Assembly: GCF_964204645.1 (NCBI RefSeq)
Contig: NC_134027.1
Span: 6,622,485 to 6,686,484, forward strand
DNA length: 64,000 nt
Source of the DNA: Tubulanus polymorphus
Lineage: Eukaryota; Nemertea; Palaeonemertea; Tubulaniformes; Tubulanidae
Direction: 5' to 3'
Part shown: positions 1 to 13,319 of the stretch, in pieces
Layout of the letters: every line of letters begins with the position of its first letter
How positions within the stretch are numbered: position 1 is the stretch's first letter
The notes under the pieces: generated by a model
Told to the model about the DNA's origin: nothing
The model's database searches: none
Seen by the model: the letters and a program-made list of their open reading frames with translations, nothing else
Position numbers and translations under genes: made by a program

Positions 1-2723
1 TTTCCTCACTGGCATGCATGGTGCCTGAAATTTTATCCGTTGTTTCGTCGATTGTCTCGCTGTTATGAGATTCATCCTTCTCTGCGCGGAAATCGAAAGG
101 AAAGACAAGATCATCGAACGATATTGCATCTTTCGACCAATAGACACGTTTCGTGTCGCGCTGCAACCACCATTCATTTTCTGGTTTGAAACAACAAGGC
201 TGTGATGGCCACGTGTGTCTTAGACTAATTCTTAAAGGTTTTTCGAGATCCTGCTTTTCCTGAGTAATAATGTATGAAAATTTGAAATGAAGCATAAGTA
301 GAACATATTAATGAATTCAAGCATTCCAGAAAATGGTTCGGAGTTCAAGGACCACATGCCCGCCTAAGGAATATGGACACAATACCTAACTTACGATTCG
401 TACTCGCAATTCAAGTTATTTAGCGATGATAAGTTGAATGATGCAACGGCCCACTGGGGCTAAAAACGTGCTTCAAATGAAAATAATGTTTTTTTGGAAT
501 GGCACTCTTGCTCTACACAAAGGTACGTTTAACATAAGCTGTCATACATAATTTACCAAAGACACGCAGCATCAATATACGATATCATTGTTATAATTGC
601 ATTGAATTATTACTAGCAATTCATACTTACAAGAGGTCGCACGCCTAAATCATCTCTCTTGTGAGATCCCCGATTCAGCAAGTGTAATCTCGATGATGAA
701 GAACGATAAGGAGGAATATGTTCAATAACCGTGGGCTGTTTGAATACTTCAAATTGTGGGGGTAAAAATGGGTTTTCTGAAATTGGAAATACAAAAAAAT
801 ATTACAGGCAGGTACCAGAAGGTTAAATCTCTTAAAACCTACCCCTAACAAGCCTCTTTATATCGCTTTAAAATGCTAAACTTACTTCTAATACATAAAA
901 ATGTGAGGAAATCTTCAGTCTTTTGAAGTCGCTTTGTGGGAGGAATATCGCCATGCGACATTGTAGATAGCATTGTTGGAGATCCAAGAGGATCCTTTAA
1001 TTTCACTGGCGTGACGCATGGACTGTTAGGACGAGAACCTTCGGCAAACTTCCTTTGAGCACGCACCTTACTTCTACAATTACCAATCAATGATTAGCAC
1101 AAATTAAGATTCAAGTTACAATCTACAACATAATAGACAAAATGAATAACTGTTCATCATTGATTCATACCTGTTTGAACTGTTTGGTTTTAAAGAATTC
1201 TTGTCCTGACAGAACGATCCTTCTGAAATTTTTGATCCATTAATCTGAAGACTTCTTTTATCAGCCTGAAAAATGATGAAGATGCATTTTTATGAACCTA
1301 ATACATAGGTAACAAGTGAATCAAATGAATAAAACTACTAACAAGAGTTATTTAATTACAAGTACTTAATTCTAAGCAAAGCCAAGTGTTTGATTACAAA
1401 CTAATTATTCAAATACATTTAAGATAAAGGATGAGCCGTTTTGCAATAATTGTAGATTTATTGATTTAATAATTAATAATGAGGTTAATCTACTTAAATA
1501 ATTTGTAGATGTTCATTGGTTTCGACAGGATTGATGATTTTAAATGACGAAGTGAGGTCCCCACTTTATATCAGACTTACTGCTGACTGTGAGGATTCCG
1601 ACAAATCTCCAGATTCTGATTCTTTGATTTCTTTCGAAAGACTTCGCTGCAGTTTACTCTCATTCAGAGAGGCGTACAAAGCCTTTTTCAATTGAGTCTC
1701 TTCGCGCCATGATAATCCTGTCACGCTATTTTCCTGAAGGAAATGAAATTGATAATATCTTTAGAAATTTATCTACCACACCAGGAATCAGTTCGGCTGT
1801 AAACATGTCTGAACTCGTTCTTAAATTTCATACCATTACTAATATAACAAAGAAATCCACAAGGCTTAAGCAAAAGTTAGCACTTTTGGTGCAGGAAAAG
1901 TAACACTTTTTAGTGAATTGCGCCCAGGACAGACATTGTAACTGCTCATCATTATTTGTCAAACCATAACAATAAAACGATGACATAATTAAAACAACGT
2001 AAAATCACTAAGGCTATGTCATTTATGCACTAGGACAAAAGTAAAAGAATCACACTTTTCAGCACTGATTGATAACGTCACACTTTTCTTCAGCACTTAT
2101 TGATGTTTTTGTGATAAGTAAGCATAAATCAGTGCCTCAACAGATTTTATAAAAAAATTCGCACTTAGTCGACTTGCTACAAATCATGATCCATGAAATA
2201 CGAGCACTAGCTAAAAGTGAAGCTTAACTTCATTGACTTACCGGTGACTTAGGAACAATTTGACGCTTCGGACGTTCTGCCAACATCGGCGCCGGCAGAG
2301 AAGATGAACGCCTGCTTCGACTATTAGCAGGCATGGCATAAGAGGTTCCCGGACAAACGCTGCTGCTATCCGTCGAACTAACCGATCCACTCGCACTCGT
2401 ATTACTCGCTGTATCTTCGTCCCTTGCCCGTTTTCGAACTGCCTTCGAGCCTGCATACATCGACGGTGTAGGCCTACCTACAGTGCTGCTACAACGTCGG
2501 CTCAATTTCTCATCGCTGATCCGCCAATCACCACACTCCTCACCGCTGCTCGTCACTGCCTGAATATACCGAAAATTCAGAAACTCTGACTGAAAATCTA
2601 AGAAATATCGTTCGTCAAATTAGAAAAAAATCGAGCGTCCTGAAAACGAGCCCAATAAAAAAAATTTAAAATATTTTGTCCTCAATTTAACTCGCTTAAA
2701 TGATTAAACTCACCAGTATTCAT
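1..2723 (-). CDS. JARID2: JARID2, N-terminal part (Polycomb PRC2 cofactor), 3' end outside window
   Basis: JARID2 is a nuclear cofactor of Polycomb repressive complex 2; its jumonji domain is catalytically dead. Exons seen: 2714-2723, 2242-2555, 1581-1733, 1171-1265, 886-1073, 631-776 and 1-261, all phase-consistent, giving the first ~389 residues. The recognisable parts are [12 protein letters not shown] followed by a [15 protein letters not shown] block, and later RAQRKF, PNSP, TPVKL and [10 protein letters not shown], in the order of the family's conserved N-terminal region. A Ser-rich stretch lies between about residues 45 and 90. The ARID, JmjC and zinc-finger parts would lie beyond position 1. 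The tiny first exon (ATG AAT ACT G) is an inference: it joins in frame only if the second AG of a CAGGCAG acceptor is used. Family assignment is firm; the first exon is less so. Confidence 0.88.
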
Positions 2724-3105
2724 CTATATGGACACGAATGGCGCTACTGACGACATCGCGTGTGGTATGTGTAGTCGATGATTTTAAAATTGTTGAGTCT
2801 GAGAGCCTTCTTCATTCAAAACATACAAAGCAATCCCACGAATTTAACTGTCGCGCGCGATGAAACACTAATTAAACCGATTCAATCATCTCTCGTTGAA
2901 CTCATAGACGGTAGACACATACAAGTTTCATCAAACGACGGATAACATTATTTTTCTGACGTATAGACGATCGAAATATAGGAAAATGAAAAAAAAAATC
3001 GTCCAATATTATCTTAGTCGGCATTTTAAGTAGTCCCTAAACTCCGGTCGATAGCTTCGGACTTAGTCCTTGGCCGTGATATACGCATATTAGACTAAAC
3101 TCAAT
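2724..3105. promoter_or_regulatory. Divergent promoter region between JARID2 and GPATCH1
   Basis: Only about 380 bp separate the inferred JARID2 start (minus strand) from the GPATCH1 ATG (plus strand), so the two genes probably share a bidirectional promoter. I see no clear TATA box. The stretch is richer in CG dinucleotides than the surrounding introns. Confidence 0.55.
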
Positions 3106-6100
3106 ATGGCCGCGCCCAGTGAAGACGACGACGACGATTTTGTTTCGATTGGAACTGCTCTGCAGCCCCTAGATGATGGTGATTATGCCGAATTGTTAAA
3201 CAACGTTAACATAAAATATCTTAAGCTATTCTCTTCTATATTTGATCCTTGATGACGATAAATTAAGATAATTTTCTCCATCTTGAGACGATTCTTCTCA
3301 ATCCGGAAGTAACATTTTGCTAATTGCAAAAAAATGAACAAATAAATAGATGGAGTAGTTTGAAAAATTTGTTGGAAGTCAAAAAGGAAGTCTTATTTGA
3401 AGTCTACCTAATGAATATTGCCAATAAGATTTCACAATACAAAAAGAAAGACAAGTCAGAAGAAAGGTTTCTTTGAGCTACCACTAGTTGTTTTTCAATC
3501 TTTAAATAGCCGATTTTCATTTCACCACTTCATTTACTTCTTTTCACAGATGAAGAGTTAACGAGAAGAAAGCCTCAGAATGTTCAAGATCAGACTGTTC
3601 GCGATGAACAAGGGCGGCAACGCTTTCATGGTGCTTTCACTGGTGGATTTTCTGCTGGTTACTTTAATACGGTTGGATCTGAAACTGGTAAATCTTTTAG
3701 TTTTCTGGTCTAAAGATTAGTCAAACAAAGCAGCAAAGTCAAACTATAGCTCCTCCCTTAAATATGGTGATTATGAGGAATCTGAAATCTATAGAATCAA
3801 AAATTCTTTCTCAGGATGGACTCCTTCAACATTTGTTTCATCGAGAAATAAAAGATCTGAAAATGTATCACAACAACCTGAAGATTACATGGATGCTGAG
3901 GTAGGATTATATGTGAATTGTAATTTTTCTACTGTCCCCGGAGATGCCCAAAGTTCTTGGGATAATTTTAAGTAACTTTATTCAAGGATTTGGGCCAATT
4001 CGGAATTGCTCCTAGGAAAATTGTAACTACTGATAAGTTTGCTGGAGATGAACGCAATAAGGAACGAAAAAGACGACTCGGTGAATTTAGTTCTGGTATA
4101 GCGGGTTATTTGGATGATCTGATTAAACCAACAAAGTATGTAACAAACGGGTGGCTGCAACATCAGATGATGAGCCTTACTGTCCTACACTGCCACAGTA
4201 GTATCTACAATATTAACATATTCTCAAACATTTCCTTTCATATTCATAGACTTACAGTTGGAGTGAAGCTGTTGACAAAACAAGGATGGAAGCAAGGACA
4301 AGGAGTTGGTCCAAAACTGAAAAAGCAACTACCATCAGGTGAACTTACCTATATTTCCATAACTATAAATGAACTAGTCCCAATGCGCTTGTTAGATGAA
4401 TATGTTGATCTGTGAAATTTTAGCAAATGCAGTTAGTCAGAAGATGTATGGTTGTGCCCTACCTCCGACCCCGGATGATGGTGAGATTGATCATAACGTA
4501 TTGGGATTGATGTTTGCTCCGAAGGATATAACACCTTTCAGTTTCAATCAAAAAAATGACAGACACGGTATTGGTTACCATGGTATCGACCCACAAACTG
4601 CTATTTCCGGTGGCCATGTGAATTTGTTTGAACCGGCACCACCTATAAAACGGACTGGTCGGAAAGGCATCAGAGGACAGGTAAGTTTACAAGTTAGTAC
4701 ATATATATGAGATCACATTCACTAGGTATTCTTCAGATGATTTCATACTGTAATAATGACTTCTTCAGGCGTTCGGGACTGGAGCTTTAAATGATGAAGA
4801 TGCAGATATCTATGGCACTGATTCTTTGGCTAACTATGATATGTGTTTAGATGATGAAAAAGATGTGAACAGGTCTAACCATGGTTGGACTGCTCCCGTT
4901 CATCTAGGTATATTTGTTTTCTTAATCTACCCTTACAATCCTCTTTAGCATAAATCCCTATTTATCCAAGTGCTCTATTTTTATATATTCAGCAATAACA
5001 AATGCACCATCGAAAAATGAAGTGTTAGCGTTAAGCGGATTTTCTGGGGCGACAAAGCCACCTCCTCGGCAAAAAACTTTCTATCCGTGTAAAATACCCA
5101 AGGATTACAAACCAATTCACGTGTTTACTACACAAAATACACCGTTAATTGCTGGTATACAGTCCGATGTCAAAGTAATGGATCCGCTCACAAGGGCCAT
5201 AGCACTTGGAGAAAAAACAGGTAAATCTTTATTTCTATCATTGCATTGCTATGTTTTCTTATAGATTACCATCGGTATTCACTAAATTGTACATGTGTAT
5301 ATTTTTTCATTCTCAGGATCTGTATTTGAATTGATTTCAAAAAGCGAAAAGGAAAGAATCGAAAAAGTGAAGCAGGTTGGGGCACGTACCAGTGTGGATG
5401 AATATGTATCGCCACATAAACCCCAAGAATCATCAAGTGTTCCTGTGGCAATGAAGCAAACCCCTCCTGAAAAGAGTGCACCTTTGTTCAAACCGGGGCA
5501 AATAACATTTAAACCCTTCGCAAAAAATCCGGAAAAACAAGAACGGTATGAGAAATATCTTCAAGTTCGACAGCAGGGAAAAACATGTATGTATAGCAAT
5601 GTGCATTGTATATTCTTGTTATATTGGATTATGATAGAATGAAACCGATTTCAAAACTAACATTACCTCTTGACAGATGGGGATGATGAAATACCAGAAG
5701 GAAGCATGACTGAGTGGGAACGAGATCAAGAAAAGGAAGAATTTGCTCGCGCTGCTAAACTGTATAAACCAATGTCTAATTTCATGGCTTCCAGATTTAC
5801 TGCAGCTAAGTATGAGGATGATGCAGATAAAGTTGAAGTACCTGCAGAACAAGGGGTAAATTCATGCCGTGTAATGGTCATGGCCTCATGAGAAAAAGTT
5901 ACTATGATTTTTTATTTTCATTTGATACATAGGGAGATAAAAGTGATCAAATGAAAGCAGCAAAAATGAAAATGTTCGGCCACATGACCCGTGATCATTT
6001 TGAGTGGCATCCTGATCGTTTGTTGTGCAAACGTTTCAACATTGCAAATCCGTATCCTCAGTGAGTATTCATAGCTGTCTCCATGGGACTGCTTCTTTCT

Positions 6101-7936
6101 GGCTTCTATTCACAATTGTACTTAAGATAACATTTTCCAACCTCAATCTACGATTTTTCTTATGATTTATAGGTCATCATTGACAGGATTACCAAAAGTG
6201 AAGCGGGATAAATTTTCGGTATTTAACTTCCTCAATTCACCTGCAAATGAGGAGCCTTCAAAGCAACCTGGATTCCTTGCTGATGAAACAAGCTCAAGGC
6301 CTAAGATTAGCTTCTCAATTGGAGCTAGTAAAAAATCCGATGAAAGCACTACAGCCCATTTTGATTCAGTGTCAAAGGATACTACATCAGAAACTTCTTC
6401 AAATGATCTAGCTCAGCCTTCAGTTGATGTATGTAAAAGTTTTTAATTTTGAATTATCCCGAGTGGTTTTTAATGAGAGAGTAATTGTTAGGTCTCACAC
6501 AAAAAAAATCGGCTTACAATAAGTGTGCAATGATTGGTTGAATTGCAGGAGCCTGCATCCTCAACTCCTTCGACAGATCTGTTCCAGGCTATATTTGCTT
6601 CGACTGATTCTGAGAGTTCTGATGAAGAGAATACTGAAACAAGTCCAGACAAATCAAATAAATCGGATACAAGTAGTGCCGTCTGTATGGATGTCAAATC
6701 TGATAGTATGATGGAAATTGAAGAAACCGACAATAGCAGTGATTTGATGAATACCAAAGCGATTAGTGTTAACACTGGTATGTATCATAATTTCATAGAT
6801 ATTTTTGAATTTGTTTTCTCATTAATGAATCTATTTATACCAAATATCTATTGCAGTAGTTCAACCTGAAGACGAGGAAGCAAAGACGCCTAGAAAAAAA
6901 ACATCACGTTTTAATCTGTTTGAGCCATTTCTGCAGCAAGCAAACACAAATACACCAACGACATCACAACCATTAACCTCAGTTACAGCAAGCACACCAT
7001 CAATTAATGACCTGAAAGATCGTCTGTCTCCTTTATTGCCTGATCAAGATGATTCTTTTCTGAAGTATGGTCCGGCATTACCGCCTTCATCATCTTCAAG
7101 AATAAATATATCGTCTGGTAAGTTTTTCCATTGAAATTTGTTCAATATTACTGATAGTTCTTTATATGCAAGTCCTAACGCATAGATTTTGAATATTCCC
7201 ACTTGCATACATGATATCAGCGATGTTGATAATTCAATTGATTGTAGATTCTGATAAAGATGTCCAACCCAATAATTCAAGGGCTCAGTATTCGGAAGCC
7301 TCTGCTAGTAGCCACAGAAAACAAAAACATAAACACAAAGAAAAGAAAAAGAAGCATAAAAAAGAGAAAAAGGTCAGTATCAGTCTTTTGATGAATTTTT
7401 CACCATTAGGAGATATTTTGTAGCCAATATTCTTTGTTTATTCAGAAAAAGAAGAAAGTAAAGAAGAAAAAACGCACTGATATGTCTAGTAGTAGTGATG
7501 GGGAAAGTAGTGATGATGCAGATGATGAAGGTAGTTCAACCGACGCACGTCTGCTGTCCATGTAAGTTCACATGCAAGTGATTGGTTCTGTTCAAATCGA
7601 AGGGTGGAATACAATATAACAGTAACCCAGCAGTGATGTATTTAAGCTTTGAAGTTGTAATAACTGATTTTGGTGGGTCTATTAAAGCACAACTCATTCG
7701 GTAATCCATTCAAACTGGTAGAATGATAAAAAGATTTTCTTTTCTCTACCGTTTGTCTATGTGAAAATATTCAAAAATTAATATCGGTATTTGTCTTAAT
7801 ACCGGTAACATTTTGCTGGCCCAGACGCTACTGCTAGATATACCTCTTTATATATGCCGATTCTCCATAAATTGTATCTTCCAGGCTGACCGGCTTATCT
7901 GCAGGGAAACGAATGACAGCAGCCGATTTCATGTAA
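3106..7936 (+). CDS. GPATCH1: GPATCH1, G-patch domain protein 1 (complete, 17 exons)
   Basis: Nuclear RNA-processing factor; G-patch proteins bind and stimulate DEAH-box helicases in the spliceosome. Exons: 3106-3178, 3550-3687, 3815-3900, 3987-4135, 4250-4338, 4424-4680, 4769-4907, 4993-5220, 5317-5586, 5677-5855, 5933-6060, 6173-6428, 6549-6777, 6857-7117, 7248-7372, 7446-7561, 7885-7936. The sum is 2775 nt, 924 residues, close to the ~930 of vertebrate GPATCH1. The protein starts [19 protein letters not shown] and has the N-terminal block with [15 protein letters not shown]. The G-patch (residues ~149-180) shows the glycine pattern [30 protein letters not shown] block follows, then an acidic, Ser-rich region, a Lys/His-rich basic tail (~residues 830-880), and a C-terminus [11 protein letters not shown]. 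All junctions keep frame. Confidence 0.95.
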
Positions 7937-7961
7937 CAACACATGTACATCCAGTGTAAAA

Positions 7962-7967
7962 AATAAA
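7962..7967 (+). terminator. GPATCH1 poly(A) signal
   Basis: AATAAA lies 26 nt after the GPATCH1 stop codon, implying a very short 3' UTR. Confidence 0.7.
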
Positions 7968-8593
7968 GATATTTCTTATTTTATATAAAAATAGAGATTT
8001 TATTTTCCTTCAGTAGCAGAGATTCATGATTGTTATACTTCATTATAAAAACTTCAGGAAAACTTCTCCACCAGAAATAATACATCAATTTAAATACAAA
8101 TAACCTCTCAAGTGATGCGCTCTCAAGTGATTTGATTATTCTTCAGGTGAAGAATGTTTATCAAAGAAACAATTAAATTATTAAAGCTTTGTACATATAC
8201 CGGTATGTGTAATGGCTTTATTTATTACAATTCTTATTTGCCTGCAAGTACCGCTATTAGAAATACATATATCCCATTGTCGTTGATAACATTGCATTGC
8301 TGAAGCAAAATTTATACATAGAATAATATTGTAAATGTTTTAACAGAGCTGAAATATTTACAATAAACATTAAATAATCTTTAATTTGCGAACATAAATT
8401 ACCGTCATTACATCACGATGACTACCAATAGAAACACAAAAATATCTGTGACCGTGCATAATTTATCAATATATAAATAAAGCTCCAGTAAATTTGTACC
8501 AATTTGCCAGAATTAATATACCCCTGGAAATTGGGCAAGTTAACAGGCGCTACCAGTGGTTCCTAGACTAGAGCCCGAGCCGGTTGATAAGTT
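7968..8593. other. Convergent 3' region of GPATCH1 and ITFG1
   Basis: No gene is seen. On the minus strand a canonical AATAAA (plus-strand TTTATT at 8217-8222, with a second at 8221-8226) lies about 370 nt after the ITFG1 stop and is the best candidate for its poly(A) signal. The rest is AT-rich and featureless. Confidence 0.55.
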
Positions 8594-11500
8594 TTACATA
8601 GCATCAAAATGAAACTTCTGGGCTTCTTGTAACTTTTCAATCTTATCTTCTCTCTGAAATCAAGGATAAATGAAGTTCATTTTCAATCATGCTTATGAAA
8701 CTGCAATAAGATTTTACGATGAGAGGGATATTCTTACCTTTTCTCTCCAGTGCAGAATTCCAACAATTCCAGCCACAAACCCACAAGTTCCAATCAGTGT
8801 AGCACCTGTATACAAGACTTGTTTATCATGGAGTGGTGATATAAACAGCTTGGAGACCCATCTATAAACAGAAATGTCATGAACAATTAGCATTTTTTAT
8901 CCAGTCTGGTGAAGAGACATATTCGGTGTCCTACTATACTCACGATCCTGGTACGTCAATTGGATATGGAATTATAATTATCTGTGAATTTGGAATGATA
9001 CTCTTCCAAGTTTTTGTTCTTTTCTGAAAGAAGTATTTACGGATTACAATTTGGTTTTCTTTGAAAAATATACATCAGATACATGAGGAATTGTAATCAT
9101 AAAATGCAGAGATATGATGAGCATTGAAATACAATTCAAAGTAAACTAACCTCTTTCTTTGGTGATGAGATACCAACTCCTAGTGATTCAACGTAATTTG
9201 GTGTTTGACCAAGTCCGAACACAGTATATGGCATTTGTAGAGCGAAATGGGTTGATTGTGATAGCTGGCCCTCTAATGAAATAAAACCATAATGTATTAA
9301 ACATCTATAGAAAGAAGAAAGGCATGTAAATGCAATTATGACGTACCAACTCCTTTGAGTAAATTGCCTTCACTATCATAAATCATGTAGTTAATCGTCG
9401 GCCCGACAACATTTGTCCCTTGTGGCTGCAATGAATGATGTGACAAACACATTCAGTACCTAACAAATAGCTATAGGCTACACACTGGCAGAATTTTTCC
9501 ATTTAATTTGTTAGAAAATCGATTCCTTACTTGTTCCTTTCCAGGGCAATCATCTAAACATAAGCCATTCACCACTGCAAATGCAAATAATGGAAAACAA
9601 TAAGCTATTGATAAATAAAATTATGTTAATGGTGGAATGGTATTGCAATGAACTTTATAGCACCTGGCATAATTTGGTCCCATCATGGTGCATTTTATTA
9701 ATTCATACCTGTTACTTTGACAAAATATGCGTCTCCATTAAAAGTGTGATAAAAAGCATGAAGACCTCCTTTTGGTCCACTATTATGAAGAAATATGTCT
9801 AATATTCCCTGGGAAAATACATTACAGACATTACATTTCAATTTTTTTAAAATATCATAATGTTGTATACTTGTACGTATGAAATTGTTTCACTTACATT
9901 TTCATAGATATCAAAGAAAGCAGCAACATCCACATTCTGAACATTACTGAGAGCTGGTGTGTGCCATTCTGCTTGAAACGTTCGTCGGATTTTACTACAG
10001 GCCCTTGTTGTACAAGCAACATTATTCAATATGAATGCTTTCTGTTGTACTTTCCTAAATATAATATGCCATTTGATAACAATAATCATAATTGTAATGA
10101 TGATGATGATAATGAGATTCAAATAGTAGTTAACCCAGTTCAGCTGCTCAGGAACTGTATTACTCCTGAGGTGTACAGTCGACTATAGGCCTATATGCTC
10201 TTACCCTTTGTTTTCTGTCCGTAACACCGCCAAAATATCTGGGTAGCCATCTAGATTAAAGTCACCCAGTCTCAAAGTGATGGGTATTCTTGGTTCAGTG
10301 GAAATCTTAGTTTTAGGTAGAGCAAAACCCCATGTCTGACCAGCTTCATCGGCTGGTATGGACTCCATCATCAAGCTCCAACTCCATTCACCCTAAAGTA
10401 AATTAGGTAAAACGTTTAAAGAGACTAGCAGGGATAACTGATAGAGATAACAATAGAGATTGAGATGCAGTTTTATCCATCAAAAGTATTCGGTACCTCA
10501 CTTGCTTGTTGAGAATGAACATATATCTGTGATTGATTACAATCTTTATCCAAGCACACCGGCAACAAATGATCAATCAATCCATCACCATCTGTAACAA
10601 GTATTTATGGCACAGGCGTTAATTGTAATCTTAAAGCTAAAAAGAATTGGCTATGTGTCTTTGAAGAGACTTACTGATGTCGATGAAAGCTGACTGGCCA
10701 ACTTGTTTTATTCCGTTGGTAGGCAATGAAATATCGGTGGAATTTTTCACAAAATTCCCATCCTAAAATCGCAAATTTTATTTGAAATCATGTTTGTACC
10801 AGTAGATATCGAACTATACTTGCAACTTAAAAATGAAAACCAATATGAAAAATGATTTGAGATCTATAGTGGCTTTTGACAACATTCATCCATACCTTAT
10901 TAATCCAATATTCAAATCTTATATGCTCATTGCCAGTGGCCTTATCTTCAACAGTCACCATCATATCTGAAAGGCCAATGCCAATATAGTTCACTAGATG
11001 AGAGTTCATTAATAGACCTATTGTAAAGCAATTAATTAAGCATAGAAAAATAGAATACCTGGAATGAGATCATTATTAAGATCAATAAAAGCGTTACAAC
11101 TCGGAAACTTGAAAGGAGCCATTGGCTTTCCTGGAAATTTTTCCATAGTGAAATTCCGGTGTCCTTTCCTGAAAAAAGGGAGCATAGAGCAAGAATAAAA
11201 ATAAACTGAAATATAGCTCCCAGGTTATTACAATGAATTATCCGCTGATGCACCTACTTTCCGCGCCAAACTCGCCGCATTCCACTCGAAATTTCACCAA
11301 ATATGTCAGTCACCATATCTCCATCATAACTGAAAATTCAATTTTGATGTCATAGTATCTCATCGTACGAAAAATAATAATTAGAGCGAATAGATATTGT
11401 TCATCGATCATAATCTCCATGGCTTACTCAAGTAATGATGGCTGATCTCTCAGCATTTGTGGCAATCTGTAGCGACCCTCTGAAAAAGATATGTAGCCTG

Positions 11501-13278
11501 TAGAAATTTTATGCTGAAGAACCAGTTTGGCCATTCACCTGTACCCTCTGCCACATTCACACAAATTAAAGTTTTCATTTCCATCAAAGAAGTGAACGAG
11601 CTTCAGATGTATCATTTTTGCTTAAACAGATTGATAAATGCATAGCTATACATACGAACACGATATCCAGTGTCAGTTCCCCAGTAAATATCTACAATTA
11701 CGGCATCTGGATTTTGATGTGATTGCCTGGTAATGAGAGTATCAGTGTGACCATCCCCATCAAAATCCGACGGCATTACACTAGTTATTCTTGTGTCTTT
11801 AGTTTCAGCATCGTCATTTTCGATCAACGTTTGTCTGAAATATTTTCCCTCCTTTTGACCGGCGACTAGTAGAACGCTTGTTCCTATATTGTACAAATGG
11901 TTGTTCATCAACATTACCAAGTAAGAACTTCTTCAAAAGAATAATATACCACAGGCACTTGAATATAGGCTTTGATAATGGAGAAATATTCAATAATTCA
12001 CCAGTGATATGTTATTCCTATTTCAATCATCTGCCAGGTTTCATAAAGAATTTATCAATGGTGCAACTATCTATACCAATACAAAAAGTAGGAGATGATC
12101 CTATCTCTGTAATGCTTAAATCTACCCGCAAAACTCGGAACAGCCAAACACTGCCGACGATTACCGAAGTATCAATATTTTTCTGAAATATGAGGAGCAC
12201 CAATAATTCCAATCCTATATAATTAATTATTAGACAATATAAACACTGTTTAAGTACTGTTCAAGATTATAAAATAATCAACATAATTGATCTTTATAAA
12301 TTTGCAGGAAGTATTACCACCAAATGCGTAGCAAGAGCGCTGTGTAGGAAATAACCCAATGCCTCTTTAGGATTGCTGTGATGTCAGCTGTTGGTAGTTT
12401 AGTGGGTAGATTTAAGCATTACCGAGATTGGAGCATTTCCTGCCTTTCTGTAATAGTAATAAGCATTTAGTACAGATAGATGCACATTGGATCATCGGTA
12501 AAACAGTTGTACCATAGTAAGATAGTTAAGACGGTGAACCTGATGAATTTCTTTTTTAAAAGTTCATAATTTTCAACACTCCAACAAGCTAAAATTCCAT
12601 ATTCAAGTGCCTGTGAATATACTGACATTGTTAGTTACGAATTACGAAGCCACCCAAAAAAATCGACCAAAATCTGATAATACTACTATTATAAGTAACA
12701 AAGTGGCTATTTTTACGTCGCCCGTAAGAATTTTACTTCCGGCTATATTTACGTCCGGGAAGGGATAGGTTTTTAGGGTAAGGTGAGGCTATATGTAGTT
12801 AAAACATTTGGCCGACTGTCAGCGAGCTCGGTGGTCTAGTGGTATGATGCTGCGCTAGTAATTTACTGGCCAGGGTTCGAGTCTCGCTCGATCCGCTCTA
12901 TTTTTCTCTAACTCTATTCTCCACACTTTCCTTGAATTTTCTAAGTCGCGCACCTCTGTACGCATGCGCGTCAGTTATTAGCGTACAGATCGCAGTTCCA
13001 TAGGTACGGATGTAAATATAGCCGGCAGTTAATTCTTACGAGCGACGTAAGAATAGCCACTTCGTCTTCGTATAATATAACGTAAAGACAAAGTACGTAC
13101 CATTATTTGTAATCACCAATAAATCTGCGTTTTTATCACCAGTGAAGTCCGCAAATGCGGCCAAAATACCATTATCAATTCCTCCTAATAGAGAACTCGT
13201 AACATCATTCAACCCTCCCTCCACTACCAATACGAGAGAAGCGCAGACTATCAACGAAAGTAATTTTTTTCTAGTCAT
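8594..13278 (-). CDS. ITFG1: ITFG1 / TIP / LINKIN, FG-GAP repeat membrane protein (complete, 17 exons)
   Basis: Type I membrane protein with an integrin-alpha-like beta-propeller; family members act in cell adhesion and were first described as T-cell immunomodulatory protein. Exons (transcript order): 13101-13278, 11656-11883, 11428-11479, 11258-11329, 11059-11168, 10896-11017, 10675-10762, 10497-10591, 10205-10392, 9898-10054, 9709-9808, 9531-9574, 9347-9425, 9151-9272, 8944-9023, 8738-8861, 8594-8653. Total 1899 nt, 632 residues (human ~612). Visible parts: signal peptide MTRKKLLSLIVCASLVLVVEG; FG-GAP calcium loops DFTGDKNADLL, DFDGDGHTD, DYDGDMVTDIFG, NGDGLIDHLLP and DFNLDGYPDIL; a Cys-rich segment with CTTRAC; one membrane helix at about residues 587-608; and a short cytoplasmic tail ending FHFDAM, as in the family. 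Every junction is phase-consistent. Confidence 0.95.
12701..13062. mobile_element. MITE-like element with ~57 bp terminal inverted repeats in ITFG1 intron 1
   Basis: The left end (AAGTGGCTATTTTTACGTCG and on to GGCTATATTTACGTCC) is matched as an imperfect reverse complement by the right end (GGATGTAAATATAGCC to ATAGCCACTT). The arms are ~57 bp and the whole element ~362 bp. No transposase and no clear target-site duplication are seen. It ends only 38 bp from the donor site of ITFG1 exon 1. The centre contains a tRNA-like stretch. Confidence 0.7.
12825..12894 (+). other. Degenerate tRNA(Pro)-like region (pol III A and B boxes) inside the MITE
   Basis: The A box TGGTCTAGTGG (12832-12842) and B box GGTTCGAGTC (12874-12883) are well preserved. 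The D-arm reads like eukaryotic tRNA-Pro. The acceptor stem has 5 of 7 possible pairs (one a G-U wobble) and the T stem 3 of 5, so it is not a working tRNA. It looks like a SINE-type tRNA-derived head captured in a DNA transposon. Confidence 0.6.
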
Positions 13279-13319
13279 TTTGTAGAAATTTGACAACCCG
13301 GAAGTAAATGAATGATGGC

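Noticed and set aside
12825-12894. Functional tRNA-Pro gene
   Set aside because: Acceptor and T stems are too mismatched; only the A and B boxes are good, so it is treated as tRNA-like.
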